This document shows positions 54,998 to 61,624 of a stretch of DNA of 64,000 bases, one piece after another. The stretch is taken from contig CAVQUV010000032.1 in NCBI GenBank assembly GCA_963716855.1, positions 124,001 to 188,000 on the forward strand, in the 5' to 3' direction. The number at the start of each line of letters is the position of its first letter. The stretch's first letter is position 1. The notes under the pieces are model-generated. The model was not told where the DNA came from, did not search any database, and saw nothing but the letters and a program-made list of their open reading frames with translations. Position numbers and translations under genes: made by a program. This DNA is from JAGVSZ01 sp963716855. Its GTDB lineage: Bacteria > Pseudomonadota > Gammaproteobacteria > Burkholderiales > SG8-39.

Positions 54998-55948
54998 TCA
55001 GCCCTCGAGCGACTTCCACATTTCCTGATCGCGCTCGGCCGTCCAGATGCGCGGATGGGTGATGCCGCCGGCTTCGTCGAATGCCCGTGTTACGTCAAAG
55101 GGCATGCAGTGCTCGTAGATCGGGTACCGGCCGTAGACGGGGTCGAGGCGCGCGCGCGCAGCCTCGTAGACCTGCCGGAGGTTCTTGCCGGCGGCAACGC
55201 TTTCCTTTGCGCACGCATAAAGCGCACTGACGAAGTCGCGGGTGAACGCGATGGCGTTGAGGCTGTCCGCGGCCGTCATCATCGCGGCGCCGCGGCCGGG
55301 CACCAGCCGCTCGGGCTTGAGGGCGGCGAGCCGGTCGAGCGTTGCCGGCCACTCCGTCAGTTGGGCATCGCCGGTGTAGATCCCGGCGTTGTACTCGACC
55401 AGGTCGCCCGAGAACAGCACCTTCTGCGCCGGAAGCCAGACAATCGAGTCGCCGCGCGTGTGACCCGCCCCGACGTGGCTGATCCGCACCTCCAGTTTGC
55501 CCATCCACACGGTCATTTCCCGCGCAAACGTGAGCGTCGGCCAAGTCAGGCCGGGAATCGATTCGACGTCTCGGAACAATCGCGGAAACCGGCCGATCTC
55601 GGAAGCCATGTCTTCCTTGCCGCGCTCCCGGATCATCTCGAGCGTCGCCTCGCTGGCGAAGATCTCGCGCGGCCGATACGCCGAGGCCCCGAGCACGCGC
55701 ACGGCGTGGTAGTGCGAGAGGACCACGTACTTAATCGGCTTGTCGGTCACCTGCCGAATGTGGCGAATGACGTCCTGCGCCATCGCAGGCGTCGCCTGCG
55801 TGTCGATCACCATTACGCCGTCGTCGCCGACCACCACACCGGTGTTCGGATCACCCTCCGTCGTGTAGGCGTAGGCGTTCTCGGAGAGCCGGGCGAACGT
55901 GACCTGCTTGTCCGCGAGGTCGGCTTGCGAAGCAAACGCTTTGGCCAT
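54998..55948 (-). CDS. MBL-fold metallo-hydrolase
   Basis: A 316-residue metallo-beta-lactamase-fold protein. The metal motif reads LSHYHAVRVLG instead of HxHxDH, so the Asp-His part is replaced. Later histidine (GAGHTRGDSIVWLP) and aspartate (VLFSGDLVEYNAG) are present. It may bind one metal or use another ligand set, as in SoxH/quinoprotein-relay-like groups. No signal peptide. AAGGAG precedes the ATG. It stands alone between the oxidoreductase operon and the tRNA-tuf operon. Confidence 0.83.
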   Translation of the reverse strand: MAKAFASQADLADKQVTFARLSENAYAYTTEGDPNTGVVVGDDGVMVIDTQATPAMAQDVIRHIRQVTDKPIKYVVLSHYHAVRVLGASAYRPREIFASEATLEMIRERGKEDMASEIGRFPRLFRDVESIPGLTWPTLTFAREMTVWMGKLEVRISHVGAGHTRGDSIVWLPAQKVLFSGDLVEYNAGIYTGDAQLTEWPATLDRLAALKPERLVPGRGAAMMTAADSLNAIAFTRDFVSALYACAKESVAAGKNLRQVYEAARARLDPVYGRYPIYEHCMPFDVTRAFDEAGGITHPRIWTAERDQEMWKSLEG

Positions 55949-56090
55949 TACGGCTCCTTTGATTCGGGTTCGAGGCCCTATTCCGGGCGATCCCGGAGGG
56001 CCAAATTCTAGCGGGCTGCCCGGGACTTACGACTGGCCAGGCATGGTCCTTGCCGCCCGGCCGCGCCACGACTTTCCGGCACCTAGGCGT

Positions 56091-56119
56091 TTGACAGCAC
56101 AGGGAAAACGTCCCATAAT
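56091..56119 (+). promoter_or_regulatory. Sigma-70 promoter of the tRNA-tuf operon
   Basis: TTGACA (56091-56096) and CATAAT (56114-56119) are separated by exactly 17 bases. A GC-rich discriminator (CCCGCGC) follows, as in stringently controlled stable-RNA promoters. The first tRNA begins 15 bases after the -10 box. This is the clearest housekeeping promoter in the window and probably drives tRNA-Tyr, tRNA-Gly, tRNA-Thr and tuf. Confidence 0.88.
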
Positions 56120-56133
56120 CCCGCGCTTCGTTC

Positions 56134-56220
56134 GGAGGGGTGCCCGAGCGGCTAAAGGGGGCAGACTGTAAATCTGTTGGCCATGCGCCTACGTAGGTTC
56201 GAATCCTACCCCCTCCACCA
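56134..56220 (+). tRNA. tRNA-Tyr (anticodon GTA)
   Basis: An 87-base class II tRNA with a long variable arm. The acceptor stem GGAGGGG pairs with CCCCTCC, the anticodon loop CTGTAAA gives GTA (56168-56170), the T-arm has GGTTCGAATCC, and CCA is encoded at the end (56218-56220). First gene of the tRNA-tuf operon. Confidence 0.97.
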
Positions 56221-56271
56221 GCAACATCGCGCGAACGGCGGGCTGCTCGTCACGAATCGAACTCGAGGCAT

Positions 56272-56345
56272 GCGGGTGTAGCTCAATGGTAGAGCAGAAG
56301 CCTTCCAAGCTTATGACGAGGGTTCGATTCCCTTCACCCGCTCCA
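56272..56345 (+). tRNA. tRNA-Gly (anticodon TCC)
   Basis: A 74-base tRNA. The acceptor stem GCGGGTG pairs with CACCCGC, the D-arm GCTCAATGGTAGAGC is standard, the anticodon loop CTTCCAA gives TCC (56304-56306), and encoded TCCA ends it. It reads GGA/GGG glycine codons. Confidence 0.97.
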
Positions 56346-56401
56346 ACTCCCTGCGGGGCCGCGCAGCGCGGGGGGTCGGACTGGCAGGGACGACCGGATT
56401 C

Positions 56402-56476
<75 letters not shown>

Positions 56477-56568
56477 GGAAACTAGCGGCAGGGGCATCGC
56501 GATACGCGTCACCAGAGCTTCGAGTACACCAACCATCAACAGCGCAGAGCACAGCAAGGGTTGCAAAC

Positions 56569-57759
56569 ATGGCAAAGGGCAAATTCGAGCGTACGAAGCC
56601 GCATGTGAACGTTGGGACGATTGGTCACGTGGACCATGGGAAGACGACGCTGACGGCGGCGATCACGCACATTTTGGCCAAGAAGTTCGGGGGCGAGGCG
56701 AAGGCCTACGACCAGATTGACAACGCGCCGGAGGAGAAGGCGCGCGGGATCACGATCAACACGGCGCACGTGGAGTACCAGACCAAGAACCGCCACTACG
56801 CGCACGTGGACTGTCCGGGGCATGCGGACTACATCAAGAACATGATCACCGGTGCGGCGCAGATGGACGGGGCGATTCTGGTGGTTTCGGCCGCCGATGG
56901 GCCGATGCCGCAGACCCGGGAGCACATTCTGCTGGCGCGCCAGGTGGGGGTGCCCTACATCGTGGTGTACATGAACAAGGCGGACATGGTCGATGACAAG
57001 GAGCTCCTGGAGCTGGTGGAGATGGAGGTGCGGGAGCTGTTGTCCAAGTACGATTTTCCGGGGGACAAGACCCCGATCGTGATCGGCTCGGCGCTCAAGG
57101 CGCTGGAGGGGGACACCTCGGAGATGGGCGAGGGCTCGATCATGAAGCTGGCCGATGCGCTGGACAGCTACATTCCGCAGCCCAAGCGGGCGCTGGACCA
57201 GCCCTTCCTGATGCCGGTGGAGGACGTGTTCTCGATCTCGGGCCGGGGGACGGTGGTCACGGGGCGGGTGGAGCGGGGCATCATCAAGGTGGGTGAGGAA
57301 ATCGAGATCGTGGGGCTGAAGGCCACGCTCAAGACGGTGTGCACGGGCGTGGAGATGTTCAGGAAGCTCTTGGACGAGGGGCAGGCGGGGGACAACATCG
57401 GGGTGCTCCTGCGGGGCACCAAGCGCGAGGAGGTGGAGCGTGGGCAGGTGCTGGCCAAGCCCGGCTCGATCACCCCGCACACCAAGTTCCAGGCCGAGGT
57501 GTACGTGCTGAGCAAGGAAGAGGGGGGGCGGCACACGCCGTTCTTCAACGGGTATCGGCCGCAGTTCTACTTCCGCACCACGGATGTGACCGGCTCCACG
57601 GAGTTGCCGGCGGGCATCGAGATGGTGATGCCGGGGGACAACGTGTCGATCACCGTGACCCTGATCGCCCCGATCGCGATGGAAGAGGGCCTGCGCTTTG
57701 CCATCCGCGAGGGCGGACGCACCGTCGGCGCAGGCGTCGTATCGAAAGTCATCGAGTAA
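56569..57759 (+). CDS. tuf: Elongation factor Tu
   Basis: A 396-residue EF-Tu, which brings aminoacyl-tRNA to the ribosome with GTP. G-motifs: GHVDHGKTT, DCPGHADY and NKADMVDD. Domain 2/3 motifs such as FSISGRGTVVTGRVERG and GGRHTPFFNGYRPQFYFRTTDVTG are intact. Its position after tRNA-Thr and before tRNA-Trp-secE-nusG is that of tufB. The body prefers G-ending codons (Val is mostly GTG), whereas the last 20 or so codons switch to GTC/GGC/CGC like the neighbours, suggesting gene conversion with a second tuf copy. Confidence 0.98.
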   Translation: MAKGKFERTKPHVNVGTIGHVDHGKTTLTAAITHILAKKFGGEAKAYDQIDNAPEEKARGITINTAHVEYQTKNRHYAHVDCPGHADYIKNMITGAAQMDGAILVVSAADGPMPQTREHILLARQVGVPYIVVYMNKADMVDDKELLELVEMEVRELLSKYDFPGDKTPIVIGSALKALEGDTSEMGEGSIMKLADALDSYIPQPKRALDQPFLMPVEDVFSISGRGTVVTGRVERGIIKVGEEIEIVGLKATLKTVCTGVEMFRKLLDEGQAGDNIGVLLRGTKREEVERGQVLAKPGSITPHTKFQAEVYVLSKEEGGRHTPFFNGYRPQFYFRTTDVTGSTELPAGIEMVMPGDNVSITVTLIAPIAMEEGLRFAIREGGRTVGAGVVSKVIE

Positions 57760-57858
57760 CCGCAGTACCTGAACCCGCGCGGAGAAGCAGCATCGAACGA
57801 ATGGTGACCGGCCGGTGTAAAATTCGCGCCCGCCCTTTCCGGGCAGGCTCCCGAGCAC

Positions 57859-57934
57859 AGGCCAATAGCTCAACTGGCAGAGCGTCGGTCTCCAAAACCG
57901 AAGGTTGGGGGTTCGATTCCCTCTTGGCCTGCCA
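57859..57934 (+). tRNA. tRNA-Trp (anticodon CCA)
   Basis: A 76-base tRNA. The acceptor stem AGGCCAA pairs with TTGGCCT, the anticodon CCA lies at 57892-57894, the T-arm has GGTTCGATTCC and encoded GCCA ends it. It lies between tuf and secE, as in most beta- and gammaproteobacteria. The gap before it holds a short GCCCG/CGGGC stem that may end the tuf transcript. Confidence 0.97.
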
Positions 57935-57961
57935 CCACTCCCACAGCAGTCGGGGAGTTCA

Positions 57962-58351
57962 ATGAAAGCAAGCACTGACATCGCCGGCTCGGCAACGCCC
58001 ATGCTCGACCACATCAAGATCGCACTCGCTGCCCTATTGGTCGTGGCCGGTTTGGCGGGCTTCTACTACTTCTCGAGCCTGCCGCTCGTCGCGCGCGTGG
58101 GGATGGTTCTTGCCGGAATCGCCTCCGGGATTGCCGTGGGCTGGTTTTCGGCACCCGGCCAGCAACTCGCCGAGTTCGCCCGGGAAGCGATTGCCGAGGT
58201 CAAGAAGATGGTCTGGCCGACCCGCAAGGAGTCGTTTCAGACCGCGGCGGCCGTTTTTGGGTTCGTCGTGCTGATGGCGCTCTTCCTCTGGATCGTGGAC
58301 AAGGGGCTCGAGGTCGTCTTGTATGACCTCATCCTCGGGTGGAAAAAGTGA
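57962..58351 (+). CDS. secE: Preprotein translocase subunit SecE
   Basis: A 129-residue three-helix SecE of the proteobacterial type. The first two helices (about residues 14-30 and 40-58) are followed by the conserved amphipathic cytoplasmic segment EFAREAIAEVKKMVWPTRKESFQTA and a third helix. It clamps SecY in the translocon. GGGGAG precedes the ATG. Its TGA overlaps the nusG ATG by one base. Confidence 0.96.
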   Translation: MKASTDIAGSATPMLDHIKIALAALLVVAGLAGFYYFSSLPLVARVGMVLAGIASGIAVGWFSAPGQQLAEFAREAIAEVKKMVWPTRKESFQTAAAVFGFVVLMALFLWIVDKGLEVVLYDLILGWKK

Positions 58352-58887
58352 TGACCAAGCGCTGGTACGTCGTCCACGCCTACTCGGGCTTCGAGAAGTC
58401 CGTCCAGCGGACGCTTGAGGAACGCATCCGCCGTGAGGGAATGCAGGACAAGTTCGGCAAGATCCTCGTCCCGACCGAGGAGGTCGTGGAGATGAAGGGC
58501 GGTCAGAAGCACATGTCGGAGCGCAAGTTCTACCCCGGTTACGTGCTCGTCGAGATGGAGATGGACGACGAGGCGTGGCACCTCGTGAAGAACACGCCAA
58601 AGGTGACGGGGTTCGTCGGCGGCGCGCACGGCCGCAAACCGCCGCCGATCACCGAGAAGGAAGTCGACGCGATCATGCATCAGATGCAGGAGGGCGTCGA
58701 AAAACCGAAGCCCAAGGTGCTGTTCGAGGTGGGCGAAGCGGTACGCGTCAAGGAAGGCCCCTTTACTGACTTTCACGGGATGGTGGAGGACGTCAACTAT
58801 GACAAGAGCAAGCTTCGCGTCTCGGTCACGATTTTCGGCCGCGCGACGCCGGTGGAGCTGGAGTTCGGTCAGGTCGAGAAGGCCTGA
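58351..58887 (+). CDS. nusG: Transcription termination/antitermination factor NusG
   Basis: A 178-residue NusG. The NGN domain begins KRWYVVHAYSGFEKSVQRTLEERI, followed by the loop and the KOW domain (GEAVRVKEGPFTDFHGMVEDVNYDKSKLRVSVTIFGRATPVELEFGQVEKA). It binds RNA polymerase and links it to Rho or the ribosome. ATG 58351 was chosen over GTG 58339 because family members begin MxKRWYVVH. Confidence 0.97.
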   Translation: MTKRWYVVHAYSGFEKSVQRTLEERIRREGMQDKFGKILVPTEEVVEMKGGQKHMSERKFYPGYVLVEMEMDDEAWHLVKNTPKVTGFVGGAHGRKPPPITEKEVDAIMHQMQEGVEKPKPKVLFEVGEAVRVKEGPFTDFHGMVEDVNYDKSKLRVSVTIFGRATPVELEFGQVEKA

Positions 58888-59053
58888 GGATGCGGTGGCG
58901 AGCTGGCCAGTCGCGCGGGTCGGCGCGCGAACGTCGCAGCGCTACGAGGAGCGGGTCGGTAACACCGATCTGCTGTTGAAGAAGGCGGCCTGAGGCCGCG
59001 TGAAACGGGGAGGCCGCGGCAGCGTGGCCGCCGGGACCCGATAGGAGAGAAGC

Positions 59054-59488
59054 GTGGCAAAGAAGGTCGTCGGATACATCAAGCTGCAGGTACCCGCGGG
59101 CAAAGCGAACCCGAGCCCGCCGATCGGGCCGGCGCTCGGCCAGCGCGGTCTGAACATCATGGAGTTCTGCAAGACGTTCAATGCTCAGACCCAGGGCATG
59201 GAGCCCGGCTTGCCGGTGCCGGTGGTGATCACCGCGTATCAGGACAAGAGCTTCACCTTCGTGATGAAGACGCCGCCGGCGTCGATTCTCATCAAGAAGG
59301 CGGCGAAGATCGACAAAGGCAGCCAGCGTCCGCACACCGACAAGGTCGGCAAGATCACGCGCGCGCAGGCCGAGGAGATCGCGAAGGCGAAGATGGCCGA
59401 CCTCACCGCGGCCGACCTCGACGCCGCGGTGCGCACGATCGCCGGCAGCGCGCGCAGCATGGGCGTCACGGTGGAGGGCGTGAAGTGA
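59054..59488 (+). CDS. rplK: 50S ribosomal protein L11
   Basis: A 144-residue L11 (MAKKVVGYIKLQVPAGKANPSPPIGPALGQRGLNIMEFCKTFNA), the GTPase-centre protein that is also the target of thiopeptide antibiotics. The proline-rich hinge and the C-terminal rRNA-binding domain (TAADLDAAVRTIAGSARSMGVTVEG) are intact. The GTG start follows GGAGAG. The 166-base gap after nusG contains only a small GCGGCC/GGCCGC hairpin; no clear promoter was seen. Confidence 0.98.
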   Translation: MAKKVVGYIKLQVPAGKANPSPPIGPALGQRGLNIMEFCKTFNAQTQGMEPGLPVPVVITAYQDKSFTFVMKTPPASILIKKAAKIDKGSQRPHTDKVGKITRAQAEEIAKAKMADLTAADLDAAVRTIAGSARSMGVTVEGVK

Positions 59489-60177
59489 AACAGACCAAGC
59501 GACAGAAGGCCCTGACGGGTCTTGTTACGCAGAACAAGAGCTATCCGGTCACCGAGGCGCTCGATCTCGTCAAAAAGGCCGCCAAGGCCAAGTTCGACGA
59601 GTCGGTCGACGTGGCGGTGAACCTCGGCATCGACGCGAAGAAATCCGACCAGTTGGTGCGCGGCTCGGTCGTCCTTCCCGCGGGCACGGGGAAGAAGGTG
59701 CGAGTTGCGGTGTTTACGGGTGGCGCCAAGGCCGAGGAGGCGAAAGCGGCGGGCGCGGACATCGTCGGTCTCGAGGATCTTGCGGAGAAGGTGAAGGCGG
59801 GGCAGATCGACTTCGATGTGGCGATCGCAAGCCCCGACGCAATGCGAGTGGTGGGCCAGCTCGGCCAGATCCTCGGCCCGCGCGGGCTGATGCCGAACCC
59901 GAAGGTCGGCACGGTGTCGCCCGACGTGGCGACCGCGGTGAAAAACGCCAAGGCGGGCCAGGTGCAGTACCGCACGGACAAGGCGGGGAACGTCCAGTGC
60001 CCGATCGGGCGCGCCTCGTTCACCGCCGACGCGCTGAAGCAGAACCTGGTCGCGCTGGTGGACGCGCTCAACAAGGCGCGGCCGTCGGGAGCGAAAGGCG
60101 TGTATCTCAAGAAGCTGTCGGTGTCGAGCACCATGGGCCCGGGCGTCCGGGTCGACATCGCCAGCCTGAGTGGTTGA
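59485..60177 (+). CDS. rplA: 50S ribosomal protein L1
   Basis: A 230-residue L1. Key segments are KFDESVDVAVNLGIDAKKSDQLVRGSVVLPAGTGK and GPRGLMPNPKVGTVSPDVATAVKNAKAGQVQYRTDKAG. It forms the L1 stalk and, in E. coli, represses its own operon by binding the L11 leader. GTG start overlapping the rplK stop codon (GTGA), so the two are translationally coupled. Confidence 0.98.
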   Translation: MKQTKRQKALTGLVTQNKSYPVTEALDLVKKAAKAKFDESVDVAVNLGIDAKKSDQLVRGSVVLPAGTGKKVRVAVFTGGAKAEEAKAAGADIVGLEDLAEKVKAGQIDFDVAIASPDAMRVVGQLGQILGPRGLMPNPKVGTVSPDVATAVKNAKAGQVQYRTDKAGNVQCPIGRASFTADALKQNLVALVDALNKARPSGAKGVYLKKLSVSSTMGPGVRVDIASLSG

Positions 60178-60478
60178 CGCAGAGACTTTGGGCTGTCGTG
60201 GCGCCGGTCCGGGCCGCGACAGGTTGTCAAAGACCGTTGGGGCGGCAGGCAGGCGGTGTGAGCACACCGAGGCGAGACGGAGCGTTTTCCGTACGCTGCG
60301 GTGTGCGAGCCGGCAAGCCGCTTAATCCGCCGCGAGGCGACCCAGCGCAGATGGCGTGCCCGGAATGAAGGATCGCAGCCGCGGTGCAAGCCGTGGCCGG
60401 TCTCCTGAACGAAGGACGCCGTGGGTGCCGCCGGGGCCGCGAGGCCGAAGGCGGCGTAACGCAACTGGAGAGTAGACC
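60178..60478 (+). promoter_or_regulatory. rplA-rplJ intergenic leader (probable L10 leader)
   Basis: A 301-base untranslated stretch with no convincing gene. It is rich in possible stems, for example around 60190-60225 and 60400-60455. In many bacteria this region holds the L10 leader, an RNA that binds L10-L12 complexes and represses rplJL translation, and often a promoter. Position and structure fit; I have not matched the consensus base by base. Confidence 0.5.
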
Positions 60479-61009
60479 GTGGGTCTCAATCTCGAAGAGA
60501 AGAAGGCGGTCGTCGAGGAAATCGCGGCGCAGGTCGCGGGTGCCAAGGGGATCGTCCTCGCCGAGTACCGTGGTCTGGAAGTGGGCAACATGACCGAGCT
60601 GCGCCGTCGGGCGCGGCGCTCGGGCGTGTACCTGCGCGTCCTAAAGAACACGCTGGCGCGCCGCGCCGTGAAGGACACGCCGTTCGCGAAGCTTGCCGAC
60701 CAGATGGTCGGCCCGCTCGTGTACGGCATTTCGTCCGACCCGGTGGCCACCGCCAAGGTGATGAACGAGTTTGCCAAAGGCAATGACAAGTTCGTCATCA
60801 AGGCGGGCGCGATGCCGAATGCGGTGATCTCCGCCAAGGAGGTCGCGGCGCTCGCGTCGCTGCCGTCGCGCGAGGAGCTTCTCGCGAAGCTCTTGGCGAC
60901 GATGCAGGCGCCGATTGCCCAGTTCGTCCGCACGCTGAACGAGGTGCCGTCGAAGTTCGTCCGCGCCCTCGCTGCCGTGCGGGACGCGAAGGAAAAGGCC
61001 GCGGCCTGA
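60479..61009 (+). CDS. rplJ: 50S ribosomal protein L10
   Basis: A 176-residue L10 (LNLEEKKAVVEEIAAQVAGAKGIVLAEYRGLEVGNMTELRRRARRSGVYLRVLKNTLARRAV). It is the base of the ribosomal stalk; the C-terminal helix (REELLAKLLATMQAPIAQFVRTLNEVPSKFVRALAAVRDAKEKA) binds L7/L12 dimers. The GTG start follows GGAGAG. It probably autoregulates translation through the preceding leader. Confidence 0.98.
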   Translation: MGLNLEEKKAVVEEIAAQVAGAKGIVLAEYRGLEVGNMTELRRRARRSGVYLRVLKNTLARRAVKDTPFAKLADQMVGPLVYGISSDPVATAKVMNEFAKGNDKFVIKAGAMPNAVISAKEVAALASLPSREELLAKLLATMQAPIAQFVRTLNEVPSKFVRALAAVRDAKEKAAA

Positions 61010-61063
61010 TCCCTTCCCGATTGCCGGATACCGAAACCGTTCTGATTCAGGAGCAAGCGAAAA

Positions 61064-61447
61064 ATGGCCGTTGCACAAGCTGATATTCTCGACGCAGTCG
61101 CAAACATGACCGTTCTCGAGCTCTCCCAGCTCATCAAGCAGATGGAGGAGAAGTTCGGGGTTTCCGCAGCCGCAGCCGCGGTTGCCGTCGCCGCGCCCGC
61201 TGCGGGCGGAGGCGCCGCCGCAGCCGTGGAGGAGAAGACCGAGTTCGACGTGATCCTGACCGCCGCCGGCGACAACAAGGTGAACGTCATCAAGGTCGTC
61301 CGTGCGGTCACCGGCCTCGGTCTGAAGGAGGCGAAGGACCTCGTCGATGGCGCGCCCAAGCCTGTGAAGGAAGGCATCGCCAAGAAGGACGCCGAGGACA
61401 TCCTCAAGCAGATCACCGAGGCAGGCGGCAAGGCGGAGTTGAAGTAA
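61064..61447 (+). CDS. rplL: 50S ribosomal protein L7/L12
   Basis: A 127-residue L7/L12. N-terminal dimerisation helix (ADILDAVANMTVLELSQLIKQMEEKFGVSAA), alanine-rich hinge, and C-terminal factor-binding domain (KTEFDVILTAAGDNKVNVIKVVRAVTGLGLKEAKDLVDGAPKPVKEG). CAGGAG precedes the ATG. Present in several copies per ribosome, so extra expression relative to rpoB is expected; a hairpin downstream fits this. Confidence 0.98.
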   Translation: MAVAQADILDAVANMTVLELSQLIKQMEEKFGVSAAAAAVAVAAPAAGGGAAAAVEEKTEFDVILTAAGDNKVNVIKVVRAVTGLGLKEAKDLVDGAPKPVKEGIAKKDAEDILKQITEAGGKAELK

Positions 61448-61556
61448 AGCGCGAGTGCTCGACGCCTTATCCCTCGTTGCGACCAGGCTGGCCGCCCCGG
61501 GCCGCCGGCCTTGCGTCGCTTTGACGGGTGCGGCCTGCGCGCCCACGGGGCGCAGC

Positions 61557-61585
61557 AGCGAGACGGCCGCGGTGGCCGTCTCGCT
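61557..61585 (+). terminator. rplL-rpoB intergenic hairpin (attenuator or processing site)
   Basis: AGCGAGACGGCC (61557-61568) and GGCCGTCTCGCT (61574-61585) form a perfect 12-bp stem with a GCGGT loop in the 177-base gap between rplL and rpoB. No T-run follows, so it would act as a partial terminator or an RNase III site, as known at the same place in E. coli, lowering rpoB relative to ribosomal protein mRNA. Confidence 0.6.
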
Positions 61586-61624
61586 CCTGTCCCCCGACAA
61601 CTGCTTTCCGAAGACGGAGCATCC

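Noticed and set aside
58799..58993. 64-codon frame running from the 3' part of nusG into the nusG-rplK gap
   Set aside because: It overlaps the end of nusG in another frame, has no conserved features and no ribosome binding site.
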